Positions 14,511 to 23,109 of a stretch of DNA of 36,866 nucleotides are shown one piece after another. Below the pieces are notes generated by a model. That model saw only the letters and a list, made by a program, of their open reading frames with translations. It was not told the DNA's origin and did no database searches. How positions within the stretch are numbered: the first letter of the stretch is position 1; every line of letters begins with the position of its first letter. Made by a program: the position numbers and the translations under genes. Source of the stretch: Candidatus Curtissbacteria bacterium (GTDB taxonomy: Bacteria > Patescibacteriota > Microgenomatia > Curtissbacterales > GWA2-41-24); assembly GCA_030688205.1 (NCBI GenBank), contig JAUYIQ010000059.1:1-36866 (forward strand), given 5' to 3'.

Positions 14511-15818
14511 ATGTCGAAAAGCCCGAGAAAAACGCTTTTTCTAATTATCGCGCTTACACTTTTGGCGCTCTATGTCGATCTGCCTCGACTTTCTTTTAAA
14601 AACTTATACTTTGTACACCCCGAACCGCTTAAAAACTTCATCAAACGGGACCTTGAACCAAAGCTTGGCTTGGATCTTGCTGGTGGAGTTCAGTTGACAA
14701 TGTCGGCAGACATGTCCCAAATAGAAGCAGGCAACAGAGATGATGCTTTAGAATCAGCCAAAAACATTGTTGAAAACAGAATAAACTCTCTTGGTGTTGC
14801 AGAGCCCCAAGTCCAAACTGCCAAAACAAACGACCAATATAGATTGCTTATAGAAATTCCAGGAATCACGGACATTGATAAAGCAGTGGCAATAGTCAAA
14901 AAAACAGCCCATCTGGAATTCAGAACGATAAAAGCAGACGCTCCACCCGAAGCAACTCTTGGAGCTTTCCCTGACTATTTTGAATCGTCAGGACTGACCG
15001 GTGCGCAGTTAAAAAGAACTCAAGCTCAGGCAAGCCAGGATTCCCAAAAACCGGGGTACGTAGTTGCAATCGAATTTAACGATGAGGGAGCCAAAAAATT
15101 TGAAGAAATTACCAGAAATAATGTTGGCAGGCAAGTAGCTATTTTTCTGGATGAGGATATGATATCTGCGCCCGTTGTAAATACCGTAATTTCTGAAGGA
15201 CGTGGCATAATTGAAGGAAATTTCTCATCACAAGGTGCAAGACAATTAGCAATCGAACTCAACGCCGGTGCTCTTCCTGCACCCCTAAAAATTGAAAGCC
15301 AGAGCAGAATTGGTCCGACAATAGGTGTGGACGCGATTCATAAAAGTATCACAGCTACCATTATTGGTTTAACTTCTGTCGCAATCTTCATGGTTTTTTA
15401 CTACGAAACCTTGGGTATCTTTGCAGTTGTCTCACTACTTATCTATTCGCTAATAACTTTAGCAGTATTCAAATTAATTCCAGTTACTTTAACTCTTGCC
15501 GGAATTGCCGGCTTTGTTCTTTCGATTGGAATGGCAGTAGATGCCAACATACTTATTTTCGAAAGAATAAAAGAAGAAATGAAGTGGGGGAAACCAAAAC
15601 ACGAAGCACTTTATGCCGGTTTTAACAGGGCCTGGACATCAATCCGCGACTCCAATGTTTCTTCACTGATAACAACAGTCATTCTTTTCAATTTTGGAAC
15701 CGGTTCTATTAGGGGATTCGCACTAACACTTGCGATCGGTATTCTTATCTCGATGTTTTCTGCAATAACAGTATCACGTACACTGCTCAGAATTTTCTGG
15801 GTGAGGAAAATTTCATGA
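14511..15818 (+). CDS. secD: Protein translocase subunit SecD
   Basis: RND-type accessory subunit of the Sec translocon that uses proton motive force to aid export. It has an N-terminal helix (about residues 8-24), then the KLGLDLAGGVQLTM motif, an outside P1 domain (ARNIVENRINSLGV-like, LLIEIPGI, HLEFRTI) and the P1 head region ending in LAIELNAGALPAPLKI. Five C-terminal helices follow, with GMAVDANILIFERIKEE in helix 4. At 435 aa it is much shorter than E. coli SecD (about 615), mainly in P1, as in many Gram-positive-like and small genomes. It overlaps secF by 4 nt (ATGA). Confidence 0.95.
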   Translation: MSKSPRKTLFLIIALTLLALYVDLPRLSFKNLYFVHPEPLKNFIKRDLEPKLGLDLAGGVQLTMSADMSQIEAGNRDDALESAKNIVENRINSLGVAEPQVQTAKTNDQYRLLIEIPGITDIDKAVAIVKKTAHLEFRTIKADAPPEATLGAFPDYFESSGLTGAQLKRTQAQASQDSQKPGYVVAIEFNDEGAKKFEEITRNNVGRQVAIFLDEDMISAPVVNTVISEGRGIIEGNFSSQGARQLAIELNAGALPAPLKIESQSRIGPTIGVDAIHKSITATIIGLTSVAIFMVFYYETLGIFAVVSLLIYSLITLAVFKLIPVTLTLAGIAGFVLSIGMAVDANILIFERIKEEMKWGKPKHEALYAGFNRAWTSIRDSNVSSLITTVILFNFGTGSIRGFALTLAIGILISMFSAITVSRTLLRIFWVRKIS

Positions 15819-16729
15819 ACATAATCAAGTATCGAAACATCTTTTTTGCAATATCTCTTCTTATCATAATCCCCGGGATTTATGCACTCTCCGTGTGGGG
15901 ACTTCGACTAGGCATTGACTTTGCCGGAGGAACTCTATGGGAAATAAAATTCACGGATGCGCAAGAACAGTCAAAACCAATATCAGCTGCAGAAGTTAAA
16001 AATCTGATAAGCGAACTTGGGACCGAAGTCTCCTCGACAGCAAACACTTCCGAACAGTCTGTCATTGTTCGAATGAAAGCTAGTGACGAGGTAAAAATAA
16101 GCGAAGTTCGCAATAAACTAAAAGAATCATACGGTGAAGTTGAGGATGCACGCCTGGAAACTGTAGGCCCGGTTATCTCAAAAGAACTTACTAAAAAAGC
16201 GGCAACAGCAGTCGGCATTTCCATTCTTGCAATAGTCACCTATGTAACTTGGGCATTCAGGAAAGTTGCCAAGCCTGCTTCCCCGCTGGCATTTGGAGTC
16301 TGCACAATCGTTGCTCTTGTCCATGACGTTATAGTCGTCGTCGGAGTTTTCGCAATTCTGGGGCATTTTTTTGGCATAGAAGTAGACTCTCTCTTTATAA
16401 CGGCACTTCTAACAGTAATAGGATTTTCTGTCCACGACACAATAGTAGTCTTTGACAGAATTCGTGAGAACTTAAGAAAGTACGATGATTTCTCTTTGGA
16501 AGAAGTTGTTAATCATTCCATCAACCAAACTCTTGCTCGTTCACTCAACACCTCTCTTACAGTACTTTTCGTACTTTTGGCACTCTATCTTTTCGGAGGA
16601 GAATCAACAAAAACTTTCATTCTGGCTCTTTTAATTGGGGTAATCTCCGGAACTTACTCATCAATTTTCAACGCGTCACCACTACTTGTTGTTTGGAATA
16701 AGCAAGTTGCGAGACCTAAAAAGTCTTAA
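15815..16729 (+). CDS. secF: Protein translocase subunit SecF
   Basis: Partner of SecD, 304 aa. It has an N-terminal helix (about residues 10-28), then LGIDFAGGTLWEIKF, a short outside domain (EVRNKLKESYGEVEDARLETVGPVIS), and five helices holding VHDVIVVVGVFAILG and the SecF signature GFSVHDTIVVFDRIREN, followed by SINQTLARSLNTSLTV. Length is normal. It begins with an ATGA overlap of secD. Its end overlaps the convergent CCA-adding enzyme gene by 14 nt, so the two coding ends share sequence on opposite strands and no terminator fits between them. Confidence 0.96.
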   Translation: MNIIKYRNIFFAISLLIIIPGIYALSVWGLRLGIDFAGGTLWEIKFTDAQEQSKPISAAEVKNLISELGTEVSSTANTSEQSVIVRMKASDEVKISEVRNKLKESYGEVEDARLETVGPVISKELTKKAATAVGISILAIVTYVTWAFRKVAKPASPLAFGVCTIVALVHDVIVVVGVFAILGHFFGIEVDSLFITALLTVIGFSVHDTIVVFDRIRENLRKYDDFSLEEVVNHSINQTLARSLNTSLTVLFVLLALYLFGGESTKTFILALLIGVISGTYSSIFNASPLLVVWNKQVARPKKS

Positions 16730-18065
16730 TCCGTTTAAGCAAATATTCTCTGGTATTCTTACCCTTTTCGTCGGCAACTTCATCAAAAAGCTTATTTAGT
16801 ATTTCTCCAACTTTTGGCCCGGGACCAATTCCCAAAACTTTCATCACGTCACTACCACCAACCGCAAGATCGCGAACCGTAAATGGTTTTTTCAAAACCT
16901 CTTTTAGTCTTTGTCTAAAAAGTTTAAGTCTCCAGCTTTCTGGTTGCTGCAAGCCACCACCCAACCTGTCCCCAACCCTCAGATCCATCATATTCTCGAT
17001 ATTACCTATCCCGATATTTTTGATAAAGCGTCTCAGCGCTTTATCCGTCTGGTTTTCGGAAACGGTGAACTGATGCCAACGAACCAACAAAAATAACTGC
17101 TCTTTTTGATCTTTGGAAAGATGAAGTCTGTCTGCAATTTTTAGAGCTATCCTTCCTCCGACAACTTCATGATTATAAAAAGTTCGAATACCTTCTTCTG
17201 TAACATTCGCAACTTTTGCTTTCCCAACGTCGTGAAGAAGTGTCGCAAATCTAACAATTGTATCCCTGCTTGGGCAATTTGCGAGACTCATTACATTGTG
17301 GGTACCTACATCGAAGATATGATGACGTTTCGGGCTTATTTGACTAACATCAAAACACCCATCAAGCTCGGGCAGAATCTCTTTAAGAAGCCCGACTTCT
17401 CTTAATAGTAATATTCCACTAGCCGCATCTTCTGAGTCTATTATTTTAAACAACTCGTCTCTTATTCGTTCACCCGATATTTTATTAATTGATTTTGCAT
17501 TTTTCTTTATCGCAGCTACCGTTTTTGGCTCAATTTCAAAACCCAAAGTTGTTGCAAATCTTATGGCCCTCATCATCCTTAAAGCATCCTCGTTAAATCG
17601 CGCGTTAGCATTTCCTACTGCTTTAATAATTTTTTTCTTAAAATCTTCTTCTCCCCTATATGGGTCAATAAATTTCGTGTCGAATTCACCTTTATTAAAA
17701 GGTAAGGAAATTGCGTTGATTGTAAAGTCTCTGCGAGTCAAATCTTCCTCGAGTGAGGAACCCCATTCGACATGACTTGGGTGACGCTTATCTGTATAGC
17801 TCGACTCAGTTCTATAAGTTGTCACCTCTATATTTTGGGCAGGTCCCAACGGGATAGTCACCGTGCCGAACGAATTGTTATAAAAAGATTTAGGAAAAAT
17901 TTTCTGAACTTCTTCAGGCCTGGCATTAGTTGTAACGTCCCAATCCGACACTTGATTGCCCGCAATAATATCTCGCACAGCTCCGCCAACAACAGCGACC
18001 TCAAACCCGGCCTCATTAATTTTCTTCAAAATCTCACTAATCTCCTTAACTTTCCTATTTATCAT
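16716..18065 (-). CDS. cca: CCA-adding tRNA nucleotidyltransferase / poly(A) polymerase family with HD domain
   Basis: Class II nucleotidyltransferase of 449 aa that adds or repairs the 3' CCA of tRNAs. The head domain holds VVGGAVRDIIAGNQVSDWDVTT with Asp41 and Asp43 as metal ligands, then EEDLTRRDFTINAI and the DPYRGEEDFKKKII flank. The neck (EDALRMMRAIRFATTLGFEIE) and an ERIRDEL segment follow. An HD domain (ATLLHDVGK...HEVVGG) occupies the middle-to-C-terminal part. The tRNA-Gln in this window has no encoded CCA, which fits a need for the enzyme. TATAAT lies 6 nt before the ATG. A pure poly(A) polymerase is possible but less likely. Confidence 0.92.
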   Translation of the reverse strand: MINRKVKEISEILKKINEAGFEVAVVGGAVRDIIAGNQVSDWDVTTNARPEEVQKIFPKSFYNNSFGTVTIPLGPAQNIEVTTYRTESSYTDKRHPSHVEWGSSLEEDLTRRDFTINAISLPFNKGEFDTKFIDPYRGEEDFKKKIIKAVGNANARFNEDALRMMRAIRFATTLGFEIEPKTVAAIKKNAKSINKISGERIRDELFKIIDSEDAASGILLLREVGLLKEILPELDGCFDVSQISPKRHHIFDVGTHNVMSLANCPSRDTIVRFATLLHDVGKAKVANVTEEGIRTFYNHEVVGGRIALKIADRLHLSKDQKEQLFLLVRWHQFTVSENQTDKALRRFIKNIGIGNIENMMDLRVGDRLGGGLQQPESWRLKLFRQRLKEVLKKPFTVRDLAVGGSDVMKVLGIGPGPKVGEILNKLFDEVADEKGKNTREYLLKRIKTF

Positions 18066-18087
18066 GCTTAAATTATACTAGACGTCT
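18066..18087. promoter_or_regulatory. Overlapping divergent promoters, cca/recJ
   Basis: Twenty-two bp separate the two ATGs. Minus strand: TATAAT (18072-18077), 6 nt, ATG of cca. Plus strand: TATACT (18074-18079), 8 nt, ATG of recJ. The hexamers share 4 bp. The palindrome AGACGTCT (18080-18087) touches the recJ start. Neither gene has an SD. Confidence 0.7.
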
Positions 18088-19731
18088 ATGGTCGGATACG
18101 AATGGAAGATAAAATCAAAAGCTCCTGATAAAAAAAATGTAAAATGGCTGCTTACTATACTTGCTAAAAACAGAGGGCTGGATACTGCCAAAAAACTTAA
18201 TGATTTCCTAAACCCGACACTCGAGCAAATTTTAAAAGTTACACCTACCCATTTGGAAAAAGGGCTAAACAGAGTTATTTCAGCTATCAAAAACAAAGAG
18301 AAAATAGCCATATATTGCGATTACGATGCCGACGGTCTAAATGCAGCGGCAATTATGTGGGAGACGCTTTACGATTTAGGTGCAAAAGTTATGCCCTATG
18401 TTCCTCACAGACTCACTGAGGGCTACGGACTTTCAAAACAAGGGATATTAAAGCTCAAAGAAGAACAAAAAATCACACTGATTATAACAGTAGACCAAGG
18501 TGTTACTGCCCTCGAGCAGGTCCAGTACGCCACAAAATTGGGAATTGATGTTGTTATCACAGACCACCATATTCTTCCGGTAAAACAACCCCATCCCTAT
18601 GCACTTGTTCATACTACTGACCTTTGCGGAGCCGGTGTCGCCTGGCGCCTCTGTTGGGAAATAGTTTCTCAGCTGGATCCCACTTACAAAGATAAGTTTT
18701 TAGAAAAACTTGAACTGGCAGCAATTGCAACGATTGCCGATCTGGTTCCTTTAATTGGTGCAAACAGATCAATAGTAAAAATGGGTCTTCTGCAAATCGT
18801 CAAAACAAAAAGGCCAGGATTAAAAGCGCTAATAACAGCAGCAAACATCACATGGCCGGTTGGAACTTATGAAATCGGTCACATAATAGCACCAAGAATA
18901 AATGCGATGGGCAGAATCGAACATGGACTGGACTCCCTTAGACTTCTCTGTACAAAAAGTCAAAAGAAAGCAGACACTCTTGCCCAACTTCTCTCAAAAA
19001 CAAATACCAGAAGACAAGATTTAACAACAAAAGCCATAGAACATGCCAGGTCTTTAGTCGACCCAGAAGTTTTAATAGGAGTTATAGAACACGATACTTG
19101 GCATGAAGGGGTGATCGGCTTAGTTGCCTCCCAACTAGTCGAATCTTTCTGGCGGCCGATGATTGTAATTTCCCGCGGTGTGAAGTTTTCTAAAGGTTCC
19201 GCCCGCTCTATTCCGGGTTTTAACATAATAGAAGCAATAAGAGCATCAAGCCAATACTTAGTAGATGCAGGCGGTCACCCGATGGCTGCCGGTTTCACCA
19301 TAGAAACGGAGCAAATAGAAATTTTTAAAAACAGTATCACCAAATACGCAAAAACAATTATTACCGAGGAAATTTTGGAAAGGAAGCTGGAAGCAGAATG
19401 TGAGTTGGAATCAGGGGACATAAATATGGAAAATCTAAAAACCATAGAAGTATTCGAACCATTCGGAATCGCCAACCCCCTGCCTCTTTTTGTTACAAAA
19501 AATATGACAGTTGAAGACGTGAGAGGAGTAGGACTCCAAAACAAACACCTCAAACTCCAAGTAGACGGTATCAGCGCAATCGGTTTCAACCTGGGCGAAC
19601 TACGTACCCAACTGCGTCCCGGACACAAAGTCGACCTTGCCTACACACTGGCTGTTGATCGCTATGCAGGCGACGGCAGCATCCAGCTAAAAGTAAAAGA
19701 CCTGAAAGTTGCAAACCACCAAATACAATAA
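18088..19731 (+). CDS. recJ: Single-stranded-DNA exonuclease RecJ
   Basis: DHH-family 5'-3' exonuclease of 547 aa used in recombination and mismatch repair. Motif I is YCDYDADGLNAAA (Asp78, Asp80, Asp82), then ITVDQG (about 133-138) and the DHH motif VITDHHI (Asp159-His160-His161). DHHA1-like motifs GVIGLVASQLVE and ARSIPGFNIIEAI...DAGGHPMAAGFTI follow, and a C-terminal OB fold ends the protein. The DHH and DHHA1 order and length are normal; VDQG replaces the more usual VDxG with Cys or Ser. It has a divergent promoter shared with cca. aspS lies 43 nt downstream with its own TAGAAT. Confidence 0.94.
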   Translation: MVGYEWKIKSKAPDKKNVKWLLTILAKNRGLDTAKKLNDFLNPTLEQILKVTPTHLEKGLNRVISAIKNKEKIAIYCDYDADGLNAAAIMWETLYDLGAKVMPYVPHRLTEGYGLSKQGILKLKEEQKITLIITVDQGVTALEQVQYATKLGIDVVITDHHILPVKQPHPYALVHTTDLCGAGVAWRLCWEIVSQLDPTYKDKFLEKLELAAIATIADLVPLIGANRSIVKMGLLQIVKTKRPGLKALITAANITWPVGTYEIGHIIAPRINAMGRIEHGLDSLRLLCTKSQKKADTLAQLLSKTNTRRQDLTTKAIEHARSLVDPEVLIGVIEHDTWHEGVIGLVASQLVESFWRPMIVISRGVKFSKGSARSIPGFNIIEAIRASSQYLVDAGGHPMAAGFTIETEQIEIFKNSITKYAKTIITEEILERKLEAECELESGDINMENLKTIEVFEPFGIANPLPLFVTKNMTVEDVRGVGLQNKHLKLQVDGISAIGFNLGELRTQLRPGHKVDLAYTLAVDRYAGDGSIQLKVKDLKVANHQIQ

Positions 19732-19737
19732 AAAGAG

Positions 19738-19767
19738 ATGACAGAAATAGGGAGTTTAGTTTAGAAT
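19738..19767 (+). promoter_or_regulatory. Promoter for aspS
   Basis: ATGACA (19738-19743), 18-bp spacer, TAGAAT (19762-19767), then 7 nt and ATG. No SD. Confidence 0.55.
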
Positions 19768-19774
19768 AGGCTCT

Positions 19775-21154
19775 ATGAATCGCACACTTGCTGCAGATTG
19801 CAACGAACATATCGGCAAAAAAGTAACCCTGATGGGTTGGATTAATACTATTAGGGATCATGGCAAAATCTCTTTTTACGATCTTCGGGACATTTCCGGC
19901 ATAATCCAAACAGTAGCCAAAAAACAATACGAAGTCGGCCACGAATATGTTGTAAAAATCGAAGGTGTAGTAAAAAAACGACCCGAAAATCTTATCAACA
20001 AAAATATTCCAACCGGGGAAATCGAGCTTGAGATTGAATCCTTGGAAGTAATTAGCGTTGCGCAAACTCTGCCTATTCCTATAGAAGGTGATGGTTATGA
20101 TATCGATGAGAAGCTCCGTCTTAAATACCGCTACCTCGATCTTAGAAGACAAAGGCTGCAGACAAATTTGAAACTTAGGTTTCAAATGCTATCTTTTATG
20201 AGACAATTTTTAGCAAGCAATGGATTTACGGAAATTGAAACACCAATTCTCACCAAAACTACTCCGGAAGGCGCACGGGACTTTTTAGTTCCATCTCGTC
20301 TTCAACCGGGGAACTTTTATGCATTACCCCAATCTCCACAGCAATACAAGCAACTGCTTATGGTCGCCGGTCTTGATAGATATTTTCAAATTGCAAGATG
20401 TTTTAGAGATGAAGATCCGAGAGCAGATAGAGCATATGGCGAATTCTCTCAACTTGATATAGAGATGTCTTTTGTCGAGCAGGAAGACATTTTAAAATTA
20501 ACAGAAGAACTTTTTCGTCAGATTACTGAAAAAGTATTCAAAAAGAAAGTTTTAGAATATCCTTTTCCAAGAATCAGTCACAAAGATGCTCTGGAAAAAT
20601 ATGGAGTAGACAAATTCGACTTGCGGAAAGACAAAGATCCAAATGTTTTGGCTTTTGCATTTGTTGTCGATTTCCCGCTTTTCACCGAGCAAACAAAAGA
20701 GGATTTCTATTACGGCTCCGGGTCGGCGAAATTTGCACCGTCCCACCATATGTTTACTGCTCCACATCCCGACGATATACCACTGTTGGATTCTAATCCG
20801 GCAAAAGTAAGAGGTCTGCAGCACGATTTAGTATGTAACGGTTACGAAGTTGGTGGAGGCAGTATCAGAATACATCAGAGAGAAATCCAGGAAAAGATTT
20901 TTAATCTAATTGGTTTTTCTACCGAACAAAAAGAACAGTTCAACCACATGTTGGAAGCCTTCACTTATGGAGTTCCTCCTCACGGTGGAATAGCACCCGG
21001 AATTGAAAGACTTCTAATGGTAGCAACTGGCGAAGAGAACACCAGAGAAGTTATGGCTTTTCCAATGACAGGTTCCGGTCAAACCGCAGTTATGAATGCT
21101 CCAAGTGCAGCAGACCCCAAAATCCTCAAAGAGCTAAAGCTTAAAATATCGTGA
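19775..21154 (+). CDS. aspS: Aspartyl-tRNA synthetase (bacterial type, lacking a full GAD insert)
   Basis: Class IIb synthetase that charges tRNA-Asp. The N-terminal OB fold (GWINTIRDHGKISFYDLRDISGIIQ) covers about residues 18-105. Class II motifs are GFTEIETPILTKTTPEGARDFLVPSR (motif 1 and flank), FQIARCFRDEDPRADR (motif 2) and GGIAPGIERLLM (motif 3). ALPQSPQQYKQLLMVAG is the bacterial AspRS signature. At 459 aa it is about 130 residues shorter than typical bacterial enzymes because the GAD insertion between the motif 2 region and the FAFVVDFPLF strand is reduced to a short linker. Specificity for tRNA-Asp only, or also tRNA-Asn, cannot be judged. It overlaps dacA by 4 nt. Confidence 0.95.
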   Translation: MNRTLAADCNEHIGKKVTLMGWINTIRDHGKISFYDLRDISGIIQTVAKKQYEVGHEYVVKIEGVVKKRPENLINKNIPTGEIELEIESLEVISVAQTLPIPIEGDGYDIDEKLRLKYRYLDLRRQRLQTNLKLRFQMLSFMRQFLASNGFTEIETPILTKTTPEGARDFLVPSRLQPGNFYALPQSPQQYKQLLMVAGLDRYFQIARCFRDEDPRADRAYGEFSQLDIEMSFVEQEDILKLTEELFRQITEKVFKKKVLEYPFPRISHKDALEKYGVDKFDLRKDKDPNVLAFAFVVDFPLFTEQTKEDFYYGSGSAKFAPSHHMFTAPHPDDIPLLDSNPAKVRGLQHDLVCNGYEVGGGSIRIHQREIQEKIFNLIGFSTEQKEQFNHMLEAFTYGVPPHGGIAPGIERLLMVATGEENTREVMAFPMTGSGQTAVMNAPSAADPKILKELKLKIS

Positions 21155-22056
21155 AATTTGTTCGCGTTGCTGTAGTTTTATTAATTCTCACTGCAATAGC
21201 AATCTTCATTTTTTTACAAAACAGCAAAAATGTACCCCCAGAAGTACAAAAATATATAAAAAAAGAAGACATCCCAAAAATTTATCCATATCCGGTCAGA
21301 GTTCAAAATTTCACAGACGTTGCGCCAATCACATCAAAAGCAGCTGTTGTACTTGATGTAAAAACCGGAGTTACTCTTTTCGAAAAGAACGCAAGTATCC
21401 GGCAACTGCCGGCATCGACAACAAAATTAATGACTGCTCTTGTGGCTTTGGAAAAATGCACACCCGACCAAATTATTACTGTGCAGGCATATCATCCTGA
21501 ACCCACACAAATGGGCCTGACAACAGGAGATACGTTAACAATGCAGTCTCTTTTGTATGGTCTTTTAATAAACTCCGGAAACGATGCGGCATCTGTACTT
21601 TCATATTCATGTGCATCGTCCGCGGAAAACTTCGTTTTACAAATGAACCAAAAAGCGCTGGAGATAGAAATGAAAAATACTCACTTTGCCAACCCCGAAG
21701 GATTTGATGATCCCATGCAATACTCAACCGCAAAAGATTTAGCAAAATTAGCGAGAGTTGCTGTCGCAAATCCGCTTATTTCAAAAATTGTTGCAACCAA
21801 AAGTACTGTGGTAACAGACACAAGTGGCACAAAAACTTATTACTTGGAAAACATTAACAAATTATTAGGAAGTGTCGATGGCGTTGAAGGAATTAAAACA
21901 GGACAAACAACACTTGCTCAAGAAATTCTGATAACCAAAACAACACGGGATGGAAATACAGTTTTAATAGTTATTTTGGGATCACTGGACAGATTTACAG
22001 AATCAAAAAACCTTATCGAATGGACCTTTGCCAATCACACATGGATAAAACCTTAA
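21151..22056 (+). CDS. D-alanyl-D-alanine carboxypeptidase (PBP5/DacA family)
   Basis: Serine peptidase (S11) that trims peptidoglycan stem peptides, 301 aa. It has an N-terminal helix (about residues 4-22) with a short linker. All three active-site motifs are present: SxxK as Ser89-Thr-Thr-Lys92, SGN at 142-144 and KTG at 249-251 (EGIKTGQT). ANPEGFDDP...YSTAKDLAKLA is also diagnostic. The C-terminal PBP5 beta domain is absent, so it is a single-domain form, and the N-terminal helix is probably the anchor. The GTG start overlaps the aspS stop (GTGA). Its end faces the convergent 22064 gene 7 nt away. Confidence 0.93.
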   Translation: MKFVRVAVVLLILTAIAIFIFLQNSKNVPPEVQKYIKKEDIPKIYPYPVRVQNFTDVAPITSKAAVVLDVKTGVTLFEKNASIRQLPASTTKLMTALVALEKCTPDQIITVQAYHPEPTQMGLTTGDTLTMQSLLYGLLINSGNDAASVLSYSCASSAENFVLQMNQKALEIEMKNTHFANPEGFDDPMQYSTAKDLAKLARVAVANPLISKIVATKSTVVTDTSGTKTYYLENINKLLGSVDGVEGIKTGQTTLAQEILITKTTRDGNTVLIVILGSLDRFTESKNLIEWTFANHTWIKP

Positions 22057-22063
22057 TAAATTC

Positions 22064-23095
22064 TTATTTAAGCCACTTCTCATCAACGGCGCCCACATAC
22101 CCAACTTGCTCGTCTAAGCTGTAAAAAAGATAAACCGGTTCCAAATATTGTTGATTGGTGGAGCTTTCGATATATCCGAGCCTTACATCCGAAATTACGA
22201 CATTGGTTGTCGTAAGAGGTTTCACAAAAGCGCCACGACCTGCTTTCAACTCCTCAAACGCTTTTGCAGTACCTTTTAGTGGATAAGTAGCAAAACTGTT
22301 TTTCCTAACAGGCAGCAAATTCAAATCTGCAGATACAACTGTTCTTTCAGAAACCAAAACGGTTGCAAGTTCGGATTTGTCCTTGGGCCAAAGCACCGGC
22401 AGTTTATCGATGTCGCCTCGGAAAAAATCAACCCTCACCAAATTGGCGGCGGAAAGACTTGACACCACAGTAAGACTGTTTCCGTCTATTCTTATAAACT
22501 GGGTCCGGATTTTATCTTCAGGAAACTCAGAAACAGAAATGCCGAAGTTTTCAAAAAATTCTCGCGCAGTTTTAACTGCATCCTCAAGACTTGCCGGTCT
22601 TGAGGTAATAATATTTTGGTCGCTGGCAAAGTTGGATCTCAAACTAAAGTTTCCCGTGGTTTTATCTATTGTTAATATTCGACTGCTATTTTGAAGATCA
22701 ACGAATTCTACTTTTCCGCCCTCAGATTCTGACGGTTCACCATCAAATCCGGCACTTGCAGCTTTTGCCTTAATATCTTCAATGGCACCGAAAGAAAGAA
22801 CGCTTGGCGCAATTGCAAACACTTTAGCGTAAGCTGCCAATGTTGGGAGGTCACCGCTTATTGTTTCCAGAGAGTATGTGATACCAACTGTTGGCTTGTA
22901 GCCTTCCGAAATGTCCATTTTAGGCAACTTTCCAAAAGCGACTGTTGCCGGGAGAGGCGGGGGAGGGAAAAGAGCATTTTTAATATTACCCGCTATCCCA
23001 AAAAAAATCATTAAAAAAATTACAGCTGCAATTGCAACAACAACCCAAATAGAAGCTTTTTTGGAAAAAATTGCAGCCTCGGTTAAAGATGACAT
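22064..23095 (-). CDS. Hypothetical membrane-anchored extracytoplasmic protein
   Basis: A 343-aa protein with an N-terminal helix (about residues 17-36), a Pro-rich linker (FPPPPLPATVAFGKLP) and a large soluble outside region. The region contains two-fold beta-rich segments, such as ILTIDKTTGNFSLRSNF and LGYIESSTNQQYLEPVYLFYSL, and is broadly like a YpeB/PepSY-type surface protein, but I cannot name a family. No enzyme motif is visible. TAAAAT lies 6 nt before the ATG. It shares its promoter region with gltX and converges on dacA, so a cell-envelope role is plausible but not shown. Confidence 0.7.
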   Translation of the reverse strand: MSSLTEAAIFSKKASIWVVVAIAAVIFLMIFFGIAGNIKNALFPPPPLPATVAFGKLPKMDISEGYKPTVGITYSLETISGDLPTLAAYAKVFAIAPSVLSFGAIEDIKAKAASAGFDGEPSESEGGKVEFVDLQNSSRILTIDKTTGNFSLRSNFASDQNIITSRPASLEDAVKTAREFFENFGISVSEFPEDKIRTQFIRIDGNSLTVVSSLSAANLVRVDFFRGDIDKLPVLWPKDKSELATVLVSERTVVSADLNLLPVRKNSFATYPLKGTAKAFEELKAGRGAFVKPLTTTNVVISDVRLGYIESSTNQQYLEPVYLFYSLDEQVGYVGAVDEKWLK

Positions 23096-23109
23096 GATAC
23101 AATTTTAAC
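23096..23109. promoter_or_regulatory. Symmetric overlapping divergent promoters, 22064 gene/gltX
   Basis: Fourteen bp separate the ATGs at 23095 (minus) and 23110 (plus). Plus: TG-A-TACAAT (23095-23103), 6 nt, ATG. Minus: TG-T-TAAAAT (hexamer 23102-23107), 6 nt, ATG. Both are extended -10 elements with the same spacing, so RNA polymerase could bind only one direction at a time. Confidence 0.72.
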
